Below, in pieces: positions 1 through 7,867 of a stretch of 34,416 nt of DNA. A program made the translations under genes and the position numbers. Each line of letters begins with the position of its first letter. Within the stretch, counting starts at the first letter, position 1. The stretch lies in assembly GCA_903920315.1 (NCBI GenBank), contig CAIXLU010000519.1:1-34416 (forward strand), in the 5' to 3' direction. The notes under the pieces are model-generated. The model was not told the DNA's origin. It worked only from the letters and a program-made list of their open reading frames with translations, and did no database searches. The DNA is from an uncultured Oscillochloris sp. (GTDB lineage Bacteria; Chloroflexota; Chloroflexia; Chloroflexales; Chloroflexaceae).

Positions 1-60
1 CCGCAAGCGGGGGGGGACAACGCATTGGTTCCCCCCCGCTTGCGGGGGGGCTAGGGGGGG
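1..60. repeat. G/C-rich palindromic repeat (family B), left end possibly cut
   Basis: Runs of C and G around a short centre (CCCGCTTGCGGG) occur twice here. The same layout (CCCCCC-GC-nn-GC-GGGGGG units, then a spacer, then a flanking G run) recurs at 24482-24565. The element can fold as a hairpin on either strand. It is noncoding and lies upstream of the Ter operon. Positions 61-151 between it and the first gene show no promoter I can defend. Confidence 0.6.
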
Positions 61-151
61 TAAGTATGCCAAAAGTGTAAAGTAAACTCGGACCCTCTGA
101 AAACATGCCTAAGTGTCGGCATCAGAGTGAAAGGACTGAATACTTCTTCTT

Positions 152-1183
152 ATGCCCATTCAACTCTACCATTTGGAGCGCGTGAATAATCCGCTGCGGA
201 AAACAGCGATTAGTTTTAATTGCCTTGCGAAGCTTGGTGCGGTGACGCGCACCGAGCTGAGCGAGTGCAGGCATCTGTTGCGCGGTCTGATCACGCAGTC
301 TGTCCGCCGCAGCCCAATTACCGGCCCGGTCCTCATTGTGGGCATGGTCGAGTCGGGGGTCATTCTCTCATCGTTGATGCACCAGGAAGCCCAGAGCCTC
401 GGCATCAACACCTTCTGGATGTGCTCAACACGCCGTCCTGCTTCCGGGGTTCAGGTAATGGAATTCCATTCCCATGCTCCCCATCACATTCTGCCGCTTC
501 CCGATGTGCATATCGAAGAGATATGGATTGTCGAAGATGAGATCACCACAGGACGGACGATTTTGCAGGTGGTACGTATGTTGGTCGAGGCGCTAGGTGC
601 CCGCAAGGTTCGCATCTTTGCCCTCGCCGACATACGGACGCCGCAGCAGCAATGCTGGTTTCGGGAATCATTGGAATCAGCCCACATTTGGCTTTCGGTG
701 CATTATGTCTTTCGGCCCGCCCATCTTGTGCCTCATGCCGATCCCTGCGAACCCGAGACCTTCCCCGCAGACTCCCGTTTGTCCATTGTTACTGCCCATC
801 CCAAAAGTGCTGATGCCTGGCATTTGAGGTGTCTTCGACCCGCGCTCCAGATACAGCGCGAACCATCATTCCCGAATTGTCCACCGTTCAGCGGAAGGAT
901 GCTCGTGATTGGGGAAGCAATGGATCTGGCGATACGGATGACCCAGAATAACCCCGATCTCACATTACACCATGTCACGCGCAGCCCGTGGCGGGTAGAC
1001 AACAAGAATATCTTTGATTGTCTACAGATCGAACCTCATTTTTACCTTTACAACCTGAGCCATGCAGATGTGCCGCTGACGATCCTCGCTGACCCGATAG
1101 ATACGAGTTCAACCACTCTGTTGCATACAATGCTCACAGAAAAAGGTTATGATGTCAGGACGATCATTCCACACGGAGGGTAG
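152..1183 (+). CDS. Phosphoribosyltransferase with C-terminal TRSP domain (Ter-associated)
   Basis: A 343-residue predicted cytoplasmic enzyme. The PRPP-binding loop is seen as VEDEITTGRT (residues 127-136) after hydrophobic strand IEEIWI, typical of type I phosphoribosyltransferases. The C-terminal third (about 245-343) carries the literal TRSP motif (276-279) after a VIGEAMDLA segment, matching the TRSP domain that follows PRTases in Ter-linked operons. In that published comparative-genomics model these enzymes help make a nucleoside-like metabolite; no substrate is proven. The next gene starts 2 bases after this stop, so the two are surely cotranscribed. The start is the only ATG after an in-frame stop at 137-139. 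The purine-rich AAAGGA at 130-135 is rather far upstream for a ribosome-binding site, so translation may be leaderless or weakly initiated. The family call is firm; the reaction is inferred. Confidence 0.82.
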   Translation: MPIQLYHLERVNNPLRKTAISFNCLAKLGAVTRTELSECRHLLRGLITQSVRRSPITGPVLIVGMVESGVILSSLMHQEAQSLGINTFWMCSTRRPASGVQVMEFHSHAPHHILPLPDVHIEEIWIVEDEITTGRTILQVVRMLVEALGARKVRIFALADIRTPQQQCWFRESLESAHIWLSVHYVFRPAHLVPHADPCEPETFPADSRLSIVTAHPKSADAWHLRCLRPALQIQREPSFPNCPPFSGRMLVIGEAMDLAIRMTQNNPDLTLHHVTRSPWRVDNKNIFDCLQIEPHFYLYNLSHADVPLTILADPIDTSSTTLLHTMLTEKGYDVRTIIPHGG

Positions 1184-1185
1184 AG

Positions 1186-2172
1186 GTGACGATGGACGGA
1201 TTGCATGCGGTGGGGAGAAAGAATCTCTGGGATCAGCCCGTCTATGCCCATTTTCTGGATGAGATTGACCCGTACCACGATACAGGTCTCTTTCGGCCGC
1301 GCTCCAAAGCCTATGATGGCAGCACGACCTTTTGGTCTATCCCCTCCCCCGAGCCACAACTTCCCGACAGTTTCTGGGATCTGGCCGAGCAAGGATTTTC
1401 GCACCCGCTGTTGCAGAGAGCGGCGGCAGCCCTGGCGGCCGGCATTGCCACGCGCTACCCAGATTACCGGAACATCGTCTTCATCGCTATTTTGCGTGCC
1501 GGTGTCCCTATTGCTGATTGGCTGACGCGCCTGTTACCGGGAACGATAGCGATAGCGACCTCGTTATTTTGTGGTTTAGGGGTTGACCGCGTTGCGATCA
1601 CGCAACTGAAGCAGACCTATCCCGATCGCCGTTTGATCTTTGTTGATGGCTGGACGGGCCGGGGCGGCGTTGCCCGAGAAATAGCCCAACTGGCGGATGC
1701 GCCCCTCGCCGTCCTTATCGATCCTTGGGGTTGGGCAGATGTTGCGGGCAGCCGGGAGGATATTTTTTGCCCAAGTGCATGTTTTACCGGGCCTGCAACC
1801 CTTGGCTTTTCGCGAACGTTTTATTGCAGCGACCAGCAGCGTTTCAACGCGTACCTCTTTCCTGAACGGTACACGCGCCCCCAGATGATCCACACGTGGC
1901 AGGCCGCATGTCCGAGTATCATCTCACAGCCGCTCCCACCAGGTGATCGTTTCTTCAAACATACGAATCTGCGCGTTCATAGCAACGAAGTATGTCGAGC
2001 TTTGATCAACGCAGATCCGACGACCATTTATTTTGCCACACGTAAGCATGAGGCATACGAACACTACAGTGTACTCTTGGAATTGGCTGAGTGGCGCGCA
2101 GTTCCCAGTATCTTTGACGCCGGATGGTTAGACGATTATCGGAGTTGTGTCGCATGCGAGTTAACGACATGA
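1186..2172 (+). CDS. StiP-type PRTase-fold protein with PELOTA-like C-terminus
   Basis: A 328-residue protein. The stretch FVDGWTGRGG (residues 152-161) is the signature of the family labelled 'cysteine protease StiP' in databases. Comparative genomics has instead interpreted it as a phosphoribosyltransferase relative. An upstream strand and loop (FIAILRAGVPIADWL, about 99-113) also fit a PRTase fold. Residues about 255-325 (ALINADPTTIYFATRKHEAYEHY) resemble the PELOTA RNA-binding domain that usually ends these proteins. It sits between the TRSP-PRTase and the HAD gene, the standard order of the Ter-linked biosynthetic module. Two starts are possible: GTG at 1186, five bases after GGAGGG (1175-1180), or ATG at 1192. 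The stop overlaps the next start as ATGA. Family assignment is good; whether it is a transferase or a protease cannot be told from sequence. Confidence 0.78.
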   Translation: MTMDGLHAVGRKNLWDQPVYAHFLDEIDPYHDTGLFRPRSKAYDGSTTFWSIPSPEPQLPDSFWDLAEQGFSHPLLQRAAAALAAGIATRYPDYRNIVFIAILRAGVPIADWLTRLLPGTIAIATSLFCGLGVDRVAITQLKQTYPDRRLIFVDGWTGRGGVAREIAQLADAPLAVLIDPWGWADVAGSREDIFCPSACFTGPATLGFSRTFYCSDQQRFNAYLFPERYTRPQMIHTWQAACPSIISQPLPPGDRFFKHTNLRVHSNEVCRALINADPTTIYFATRKHEAYEHYSVLLELAEWRAVPSIFDAGWLDDYRSCVACELTT

Positions 2173-2945
2173 ACGACACTGTTCTCCAGCAGGCGGTTGT
2201 CGTCGATCTTGATGGAACCCTCCTTCACACCGAGCCAGAAGCAATCGAGGTACGGGGACAGTCGGGCTGTAGTTACATGAGTCGGGCGGCGCTCGACTAT
2301 CTGCGCGCCATTAGTGCGTATCTGCCCATCGTGATCGCAACCGGGCGGAATGCGCAAAGCGTCCAGCGTTTGGTTTCGCAGACAACGGGTGTCGGCTATA
2401 CTGGTTTCGTCATGGAACACGGCTTGGTTGCGCGGCATTCGCTGAATACCGTGTCTGATCAGGTGTCGCCCTGGCTTCCGTTGATCAGCCTGCTGTGTAC
2501 CTGGCGTCAGTTGCCGGGGTATGAGCGCTGCCTGGGGGTTATTCCCCCGCCAGATCTCGCAAAACCACGAGACGTACTCCAGCAGGCACTCGCTATCACC
2601 CACCTTCAGGGGACGATCCATGAAGAAGGACACAAGTTCTTTGTGTGTCCTATTGAACCAGATAAAATGGTGGGGTTGCGCTCTCTCAACATTGAGCCAC
2701 TTTTTGCGCTGGGCAATGGACTGAACGACCTCTCGATGTTAGCCGCAAGTACCTATGCGATCACGCTCAGCACGGCAGAACCCGAAGTCAGAGCCGTCGT
2801 CGCAGCGCAATCGGGATACTGCTCCGCATTATGCTCACATCATGCCACCGCAGATATGCTGGCATGGGTTCTGGATCATCTCAGGCATCGGGTTTTATGG
2901 ACGCCCGATGCCGTACATAACCTACTCGGGGTCGCCGAGACGTAG
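2169..2945 (+). CDS. HAD-superfamily hydrolase (Cof/sucrose-phosphatase-like)
   Basis: A 258-residue phosphatase. All HAD motifs are visible: nucleophile DLDGT (residues 13-17), motif II Thr in IATGR (about 58), motif III Lys (about 166) and motif [11 protein letters not shown] (182-190). The long cap between motifs II and III puts it in the C2-capped group. It probably dephosphorylates the product of the two preceding transferases, as proposed for Ter-linked operons. The start at 2169 is chosen because its ATG overlaps the upstream TGA (ATGA), a classic sign of translational coupling. Longer in-frame versions from 2124 or 2154 would overlap the previous gene by 19-49 bases. The real substrate is unknown. 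Confidence 0.85.
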   Translation: MNDTVLQQAVVVDLDGTLLHTEPEAIEVRGQSGCSYMSRAALDYLRAISAYLPIVIATGRNAQSVQRLVSQTTGVGYTGFVMEHGLVARHSLNTVSDQVSPWLPLISLLCTWRQLPGYERCLGVIPPPDLAKPRDVLQQALAITHLQGTIHEEGHKFFVCPIEPDKMVGLRSLNIEPLFALGNGLNDLSMLAASTYAITLSTAEPEVRAVVAAQSGYCSALCSHHATADMLAWVLDHLRHRVLWTPDAVHNLLGVAET

Positions 2946-2964
2946 CACAACAGGAGGAACGGTC

Positions 2965-3537
2965 ATGGGTGTTTCACTTTCCAAGGGTGGCAACGTATCG
3001 CTGGAAAAGGTCGCGCCGGGACTGACGAAGATCGTGGTCGGGCTAGGTTGGGACGCACGCAGCACTGATGGGACTGATTTTGATCTGGATGCCAGCCTGT
3101 TTGAGCTCAAGGCCGATGGGAAGGTACGTGGCGAGAGCGATTTCATCTTCTACAATAACCCGCGCTCTGTGGAAGAGGCGATTGTGCATACGGGCGACAA
3201 CCGCACGGGAGCCGGTGAGGGCGATGATGAGCAGATCTTGGTTGATCTGGCCAAAGTGCCTGCTGAGATTACCAAACTGACCGTTGCTGTGACCATCCAC
3301 GAGGCGGATGCACGTAAGCAGAGTTTTGGTCAGGTCAGCGCGGCGTTTATTCGGGTACTCAACGGTGAGAGTAACGAGGAACTGGCTCGCTACGACCTCT
3401 CAGAAGATGCCAGCACCGAGACCGCGATGGTCTTTGGCGAGATCTACCGCAACAACACCGACTGGAAGTTTCGTGCGGTTGGTCAAGGCTACAACGGTGG
3501 ATTGGGCGCACTGATTAAGCAGTTTGGTCTGGAGTAG
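2965..3537 (+). CDS. terD: TerD-family stress protein, copy 1
   Basis: 190 residues, the usual length for TerD. It begins [15 protein letters not shown] and has the calcium-binding-type acidic motifs GWDAR...DFDLDAS (about 28-44) and [15 protein letters not shown] (77-91). It ends with the usual [12 protein letters not shown] segment. TerD proteins are cytoplasmic and linked to tolerance of tellurite, phage and other stress; several bind calcium. The start is set by a strong AGGAGG at 2952-2957, eight bases upstream, although the frame stays open to 2755. It lies 19 bases after the HAD stop, so it is in the same operon. Copy 2 at 3713 is very similar, including the sequence around the ribosome-binding site, which points to a tandem duplication. 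Confidence 0.93.
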   Translation: MGVSLSKGGNVSLEKVAPGLTKIVVGLGWDARSTDGTDFDLDASLFELKADGKVRGESDFIFYNNPRSVEEAIVHTGDNRTGAGEGDDEQILVDLAKVPAEITKLTVAVTIHEADARKQSFGQVSAAFIRVLNGESNEELARYDLSEDASTETAMVFGEIYRNNTDWKFRAVGQGYNGGLGALIKQFGLE

Positions 3538-3547
3538 CCAAGACGTA

Positions 3548-3692
3548 AGGGAAGCGGATCTTTTTGATTGTCCCATCGTGAGAAACCTGTCACCCTGAGC
3601 GAAGCGAAGGGTCTGACAGGAAAATGGGGGAGATGCTTCGCTTCGCTCAGCATGACATGACGCTGGGATACTTAAAAATTTCCGCGTCCCTA
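3548..3692. repeat. Palindromic dispersed repeat, family A, copy 1
   Basis: An element of about 145 bp. The centre has facing arms CCTGAGCGAAGCGAAGGGTCT and GATGCTTCGCTTCGCTCAGC. The ends (GGAAGCGGATCTTTTT and AAAAATTTCCGCGTCC) are imperfect inverted repeats. The whole element can fold as one long hairpin. Related copies lie at 4341, 5782, 24627 and 26972. Here it fills the gap between two terD genes. Confidence 0.85.
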
Positions 3693-3712
3693 AGATAACA
3701 GGAGGAACCGTC

Positions 3713-4291
3713 ATGGGCGTATCGCTTTCCAAGGGTGGCAACGTATCACTGGAAAAGGTCGCACCGGGACTGACGAAGATCGTGGTCGGGTTGGGTTGGG
3801 ATGCACGCAGCACCGATGGTGCTGAATTCGATCTAGACGCCAGCCTATTCCAGCTCAAGGCCGATGGGAAGGTGCGTAACGACAGTGACTTCATCTTCTA
3901 CAACAACCCGCGCTCGGCGGAAGGTGCCGTAACCCATAGCGGGGATAACCGCACCGGTGCCGGCGAGGGCGATGATGAGCAGATCTTGGTCGATCTGGCC
4001 AAGGTGTCGGCTGAGATTGGTAAGTTGGCGGTGACGGTGACGATCCACGAAGCGGATGCGCGCAGACAGAATTTTGGCCAGGTCAGTGGTGCGTTTATTC
4101 GCATTATCAACGGAGAGAACGGGCAGGAGGTCGCACGCTACGATCTCTCGGAGGAAGCGAGTACCGAAACGGCGATGGTCTTCGGCGAGATCTACCGCAA
4201 CAACAACGAGTGGAAGTTCCGTGCGGTCGGCCAGGGCTACAACGGTGGGTTGGGGCCACTGGCCCGTGCCTACGGTGTGAATATCGGTTGA
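3713..4291 (+). CDS. terD: TerD-family stress protein, copy 2
   Basis: 192 residues, closely similar over its whole length to the protein at 2965. The same acidic motifs are present: GWDAR...EFDLDAS and [15 protein letters not shown]. The ribosome-binding site AGGAGGAAC, the spacing and the first codons repeat those of copy 1. Differences are spread along the protein, with a different C-terminus ([11 protein letters not shown] here, ALIKQFGLE in copy 1). All expected motif residues are intact, so both copies look functional. They may have split roles or be a dosage duplication. Family repeats bracket this gene on both sides. Confidence 0.93.
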   Translation: MGVSLSKGGNVSLEKVAPGLTKIVVGLGWDARSTDGAEFDLDASLFQLKADGKVRNDSDFIFYNNPRSAEGAVTHSGDNRTGAGEGDDEQILVDLAKVSAEIGKLAVTVTIHEADARRQNFGQVSGAFIRIINGENGQEVARYDLSEEASTETAMVFGEIYRNNNEWKFRAVGQGYNGGLGPLARAYGVNIG

Positions 4292-4340
4292 CGACGACGG
4301 TGATTTCAGGGGGCGGCGTGAGGCGCTCCCTGATATGTTC

Positions 4341-4489
4341 TACGGGAAGCGGATTTTTTAATTGTCCCATCGCAGACGTCATGTCACCCTGAGCGAAGCG
4401 AAGGGTCTGCCAGGAAACCGGGAGAGATGCTTCGCTTCGCTCAGCATGACATGTGACGCCGGGATATTTAAAAAATTCCGCGTTCCTAC
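4341..4489. repeat. Palindromic dispersed repeat, family A, copy 2
   Basis: Same layout as the element at 3548: outer inverted ends GGAAGCGGATTTTTTAATTG and TATTTAAAAAATTCCGCG around the CCTGAGCGAAGCGAAGGG / CTTCGCTTCGCTCAG core. It separates the second terD from the terA-like gene and ends about 20 bases before that gene's start. Confidence 0.85.
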
Positions 4490-4509
4490 AGCAAGCGGGA
4501 GATCGTCAC

Positions 4510-5709
4510 ATGCGTGAGATCATAAAAGGTCAGAAAGCGAAACTTGCTGATATTACGTCCACCATGCAGTTCGAGGTTGGTCTCAGCGTGAGCTTTACCA
4601 GCCCGAACGTGGCTGATATTAGCTGCTTCGGACTAGATAGCAACAGCACATTGTCTGATGATCGTTATTTTATCTTCTACAATCAGAAGGCATCACCCTG
4701 CGGATCGGTGGCGGCACTGGGAGCGCGTGATGGTGACCAAGAGCGATTCCGCGTTAATCTCGCTGGTTTGCCGGGGACAGTGCGCAGGCTCGTTTTAACG
4801 GCCACGATTGATGGAACAGGCACAATGGCGCAGGTTTCACAGGGTTATGTGCGCCTGCTCGTGAATAACGCAGAGGTCGCACGGTACCGTTTTACCGGTT
4901 CTGACTTCAACGATGAGCGAGCGATCATCATTGGCGAGTTCTACTTCAAGGATGTCTGGCGCTTTGGTGCCGTTGGGCAGGGGTTCAACGGAGGCTTAAA
5001 GGCGCTGCTCCAGCATTTTGGCGGAGAGGAGATCAGCGAGCCGCCCGCGCCCGTACCTGCACGGCCCACACCGCTCACACCTGCGCCATCACCCGGCGTC
5101 ACTATCTCAAAAGTGACGCTTGAGAAGAAGGGCGATAAAAAAGCGGTTGATCTTCGCAAGGGTGGTGGCCTACAGCCACTCCACTTTAATCTCAACTGGG
5201 ACAACCCAAACGCCAACAAGCGTGGGTTCTTGGGCCTTGGCGGAGGCGAGGCGGTACCCGACTTGGATCTGGGCTGTATGTACCGCCTTAAAGACGGGAG
5301 CAAGGGAGTTATCCAGCCGCTCGGCAAGATGTTCGGTTCCAAGGATCGTCCGCCCTTTATCTTTCTTGATAAGGATGATCGCACCGGTGCCGCCGCAGAT
5401 GGCGAGAATCTCTTTATCTACCGCCCAGATTTGATTGACGCCGTTATGGTTTTCGCCCTTATTTATGAGGGTTCCAGGGATTTTACCTCGGTGAACGGGC
5501 GCATGACAATCCGTGAGCAGACAGGTAACGAGATCTTCATTCGTCTGAACAGCCCCGATCCGAACTTGACCTTCTGTGCCATCTGTATGGTCAGGCGGGC
5601 AGGCACAACCGTCGAGATCAGCAAAGAAGAGCGCTACTTTAAGGGGCACTCTGACGCCGATCATCACTACCAATTCGGGTTCACGTGGCGCACAGGATCG
5701 AAGTCGTGA
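4510..5709 (+). CDS. terA: TerA-like protein with two TerD-type domains
   Basis: 399 residues, close to the length of known TerA proteins. Domain 1 (about 1-170) has the DISCFGLD and LSDDRYFIFYNQ segments typical of TerA and lacks the long acidic loop of TerD. A proline-rich linker (about 175-196) leads to domain 2, which begins VTLEKKGDKKAVDL. Domain 2 has FNLNWDNP, a glycine-rich RGFLGLGGGE, DLDLGCMYRLKDG and a DDRTGAAADGEN acidic motif. TerA-type proteins act with TerD/TerZ in Ter complexes. The start at 4510 follows a modest GCGGGAG about 8 bases upstream; the frame is open back to 4453, but that extension lies within the repeat. Function beyond the family is not known. Confidence 0.85.
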   Translation: MREIIKGQKAKLADITSTMQFEVGLSVSFTSPNVADISCFGLDSNSTLSDDRYFIFYNQKASPCGSVAALGARDGDQERFRVNLAGLPGTVRRLVLTATIDGTGTMAQVSQGYVRLLVNNAEVARYRFTGSDFNDERAIIIGEFYFKDVWRFGAVGQGFNGGLKALLQHFGGEEISEPPAPVPARPTPLTPAPSPGVTISKVTLEKKGDKKAVDLRKGGGLQPLHFNLNWDNPNANKRGFLGLGGGEAVPDLDLGCMYRLKDGSKGVIQPLGKMFGSKDRPPFIFLDKDDRTGAAADGENLFIYRPDLIDAVMVFALIYEGSRDFTSVNGRMTIREQTGNEIFIRLNSPDPNLTFCAICMVRRAGTTVEISKEERYFKGHSDADHHYQFGFTWRTGSKS

Positions 5710-5781
5710 GCGCCAGGGAACGTGGGTAACTCCAGCCTCACCTGAGAGTTAGGAGTGCCGTTTCGATTCAATTATCAGAAG

Positions 5782-5861
5782 GCAATAGCGCAAAACTCGC
5801 CCTGTCACGCTGAGCGAAGCGAAGCGTGACATGTGTGACAGGGTGACTTTTGCTCTATTGC
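5782..5861. repeat. Shortened family A palindrome, copy 5
   Basis: A 27-bp arm at 5782-5808 and its inverted partner at 5835-5861 agree at 24 of 27 positions. A nested inverted repeat GTCACGCT/AGCGTGAC flanks the family core GAGCGAAGCGAAG. It looks like a family A element with a shortened centre and different outer arms. It lies just before the terZ/terX-like gene and could affect that gene's translation or mRNA processing. Confidence 0.75.
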
Positions 5862-5879
5862 ATCAGAAGGAGTTCAATC

Positions 5880-6461
5880 ATGGCAGTCACGCTCACGAAG
5901 GGCCAGAAGATCTCGTTGGAGAAAGAAGCTGGCGGCACGCTCACGAAAGTTGTCATGGGACTCGGTTGGGACGCAAAGAAAACGAAGGGCTTTCTGGGCT
6001 TCGGTGGTGGAAGTCAGACGATTGACCTGGATGCTTCGTGCATTCTCTTCGATGATAAAGGCGCACAGGTTGATGCCGTGTGGTTCCAGCAGTTGCGCAG
6101 CAAAGACGGTAGCATCCAGCATACGGGCGACAATCGCACAGGCGCGGGCGAGGGTGATGATGAGCAAATCATCGTCGATCTCCCGCGTGTTCCTGCCAAC
6201 GTTAAGACCCTCGTTTTCGTAGTGAATAGCTTCACCGGACAGAACTTCAGCCAGATCGAGAATGCGTTCTGCCGCATTGTTGATCATGCCAGCGGTCGGG
6301 AAGTTGCACGCTACATTCTGAGCGGCGGCGGTAGTCACACTGCACAGATTATGGCCAAGGTGTATCGCCACAACGGTGAGTGGAAGATGCATGCAATCGG
6401 CGAACCGTGCAGTGGTCGTACATTTCTTGACTTGTTGCCCACGATCAAGCCATTGCTCTAG
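5880..6461 (+). CDS. TerD-family protein, TerZ/TerX-like
   Basis: 193 residues. It has MAVTLTKGQKISLEK at the N-terminus, a GLGWDAKKTKGFLGFGGGS insertion before DLDASC, and the acidic [15 protein letters not shown] motif (83-97). The glycine-rich insertion and KDGSIQH...QNFSQIENAF favour the TerZ/TerX branch over TerD proper. All expected motif residues are present. The start at 5880 follows AGAAGGAG at 5865-5872; an in-frame extension to 5850 lies inside the palindrome arm and is unlikely. It is the last gene of the Ter block. I cannot separate TerZ from TerX without a tree. Confidence 0.9.
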   Translation: MAVTLTKGQKISLEKEAGGTLTKVVMGLGWDAKKTKGFLGFGGGSQTIDLDASCILFDDKGAQVDAVWFQQLRSKDGSIQHTGDNRTGAGEGDDEQIIVDLPRVPANVKTLVFVVNSFTGQNFSQIENAFCRIVDHASGREVARYILSGGGSHTAQIMAKVYRHNGEWKMHAIGEPCSGRTFLDLLPTIKPLL

Positions 6462-6501
6462 ATACGCGAGCGGTGTCGTGAGCAGGGAGTCATCGGGAGA
6501 A

Positions 6502-6550
6502 CGCATCAAGACGCGGTATTTCCATCACGGAAATACCGCGTCTTGATGCG
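6502..6550. repeat. Perfect 22-bp inverted repeat (hairpin)
   Basis: Arms 6502-6523 and 6529-6550 are exact reverse complements (CGCATCAAGACGCGGTATTT... against its mirror) around the loop ATCAC. It starts 40 bases after the last Ter gene. No T-run follows on either strand, so it is not a standard intrinsic terminator, though it could stall polymerase or protect the 3' end. It does not belong to repeat families A or B. Confidence 0.85.
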
Positions 6551-6622
6551 CGAAAGAATGGCCGCCTCCGTGCCGCCCTCAGTGAGGAGTACCTTGCGCA
6601 GGTGCTGGGACTTTAAGATGCG

Positions 6623-6892
6623 ATGGCCCGGGATCCAGATCTGCTTGGGACAATCCGCCATAACCCCCGGATACCGCTCGGGCTGAGTGTTGATGCGAAA
6701 GAGGACTGCCGAAGCTGTGAATGGCGCTACTGGTGCGGGGGTGGTTGCCCCATGACCACGCTGCACGTGACGGGACGTACAGATGTGCGTTCGCCAAACT
6801 GCGCAATCTATCAGGCGCTCTATCCTGATGTGATCCGGCTAGAGGGTCGGCGAATCCTGCACTGGGCGGCACAACATACAACCCTCACGTGA
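6623..6892 (+). pseudogene. C-terminal remnant of a radical SAM/SPASM protein
   Basis: The 89-residue reading frame shows a SPASM-type auxiliary cluster motif: C-x2-C-x5-C-x3-C (CRSCEWRYWCGGGC), then SPNCAIYQALYPDVIRLEG. This is the usual C-terminal end of SPASM radical SAM enzymes, which often modify ribosomal peptides or mature sulfatases. The N-terminal radical SAM barrel with its CxxxCxxC motif is absent, and the frame is closed by a stop at 6614. No good ribosome-binding site precedes the ATG. It is therefore most likely a decayed 3' fragment left between the two blocks. Its stop codon overlaps the start of the heptamer element at 6891. Confidence 0.7.
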
Positions 6893-6955
6893 AAATAGCC
6901 GGTAGCCGATAGCCGATACCCGATAGCCGATACCCGATAGCCAGCGGCCATTTTC
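6891..6955. repeat. Heptamer-array element (TAGCCGA)n with inverted ends
   Basis: Six heptamer units of TAGCCGA and variants (TAGCCGG, TACCCGA) run from 6896 to about 6942. The outer ends GAAAATAGCCGG and GCGGCCATTTTC are inverted repeats matching at 10 of 12 positions. Relatives occur at 19583-19636, 24604-24622 and, inside a gene, 30519-30560. This element lies in the convergent gap between the radical SAM remnant and the thioesterase gene. I see nothing else in 6956-7065. Confidence 0.75.
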
Positions 6956-7065
6956 ATCGCGATGGTGTGCGCACCCCGCGCATGGGTGCCTGGGATCCGA
7001 ACGAACGTCCGACCGGTGTAACCCGTAGGTGCTGCACTGCCGTTTGTAGCCTGACCCCCGACTTT

Positions 7066-7845
7066 TTAGCGCTCTCCAGGGATTGATGTGAGATAGGGGG
7101 CGAGATCCTGGCTGATGGCCTGGAGAAGATCGGCCTGGGCAGACTGGAGAAAGAAGTGGTCGCCGGCCAGCATGCGGAGGTGAAAGCTCCCACGGGTGTG
7201 CTCGCGCCATGCCGCCAGATCGGCCTGGGTAACGGTTCGGTCGGCGAGTCCGCCAAAGGCTGAGATAGGACAGTCTAGGGGTAGCGTCGAGCGGTGAACG
7301 TAGGTCTCGTTGATCTCGAAATCGGCGCGCAGGATCGGCAGCATGAGCGCCCGCAATTCATCGTGAGCGAGGACGGCCTCGGGGGTACCGTTGAGCCGAC
7401 GCAGTTCGGCGAGGAAGGCGGGTTCAGGCAGATTGTAGGTCGCCGGGCCGAGCCGGGGGATGTGCGGCGCCCGTCGGGCGGAGGCGAACAGGTGCAGTGG
7501 CTGGGCGACGCCGCGCTGGCGGAGGTGATCGCTCAGCGCAAAGCCGATCAGGGCACCCATGCTATGGCCGAAGATGGCGTAAGGCAGCGTCAGGTGTGGG
7601 CCGAGGGCGTCTCCAAGGGGAGGGATAAGATCATCCAGACAAGTCAGACGTGGCTCGTGGAAGCGTAGCTCGCGGCCCGGCAACTGGATGCCCCACACCT
7701 CAATCGTAGGGGGCAAGCCGTTGGGCCAAGTGCGGTAGATCGAGGCACCCCCTCCGGCGTAGGGCAGGCAGAAGAGGCGTAGTCGGGCCTGGGGCTGCGG
7801 GCGAGGGCGGAAGAACCAGCGGTCAGGTGATCCGGTTGGGCTCAT
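7066..7845 (-). CDS. Type II thioesterase (editing hydrolase)
   Basis: 259 residues of alpha/beta-hydrolase of the external thioesterase family found beside NRPS/PKS genes. It removes wrong or stalled acyl groups from carrier proteins. Visible features are LFCLPYAGGGAS (about 24-35), the nucleophile elbow GHSMG (Ser95), Asp202 in FGGLADRTV and His230 in AGDHFFL. Length and motifs are normal. It starts 22 bases after the upstream NRPS stop with AGGAAG before the ATG, so it is in the same transcript and is the last gene of the cluster on this side. Confidence 0.92.
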   Translation of the reverse strand: MSPTGSPDRWFFRPRPQPQARLRLFCLPYAGGGASIYRTWPNGLPPTIEVWGIQLPGRELRFHEPRLTCLDDLIPPLGDALGPHLTLPYAIFGHSMGALIGFALSDHLRQRGVAQPLHLFASARRAPHIPRLGPATYNLPEPAFLAELRRLNGTPEAVLAHDELRALMLPILRADFEINETYVHRSTLPLDCPISAFGGLADRTVTQADLAAWREHTRGSFHLRMLAGDHFFLQSAQADLLQAISQDLAPYLTSIPGER

Positions 7846-7867
7846 GGGGATGGCTTCCTACGCAGTG

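Noticed and set aside
61-151. Promoter for the Ter operon
   Set aside because: I could not find a -35/-10 pair or other motif convincing enough to report.
2755-2964. N-terminal extension of the first terD frame
   Set aside because: It overlaps the HAD gene and lies before a strong ribosome-binding site; the TerD fold begins at 2965.
3548-4489. Family A palindromes as a CRISPR array
   Set aside because: The copies are far apart, each internally palindromic, with genes instead of spacers between them and no cas genes.
166-6509. Long open frames antisense to the Ter genes (for example 5874-6509 and 5170-5673 on the minus strand)
   Set aside because: They lie wholly opposite well-supported genes, resemble no family, and arise from codon bias on the sense strand.
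6502-6550. Perfect hairpin as an intrinsic terminator
   Set aside because: No T-run follows either arm, so I list it as an inverted repeat only.
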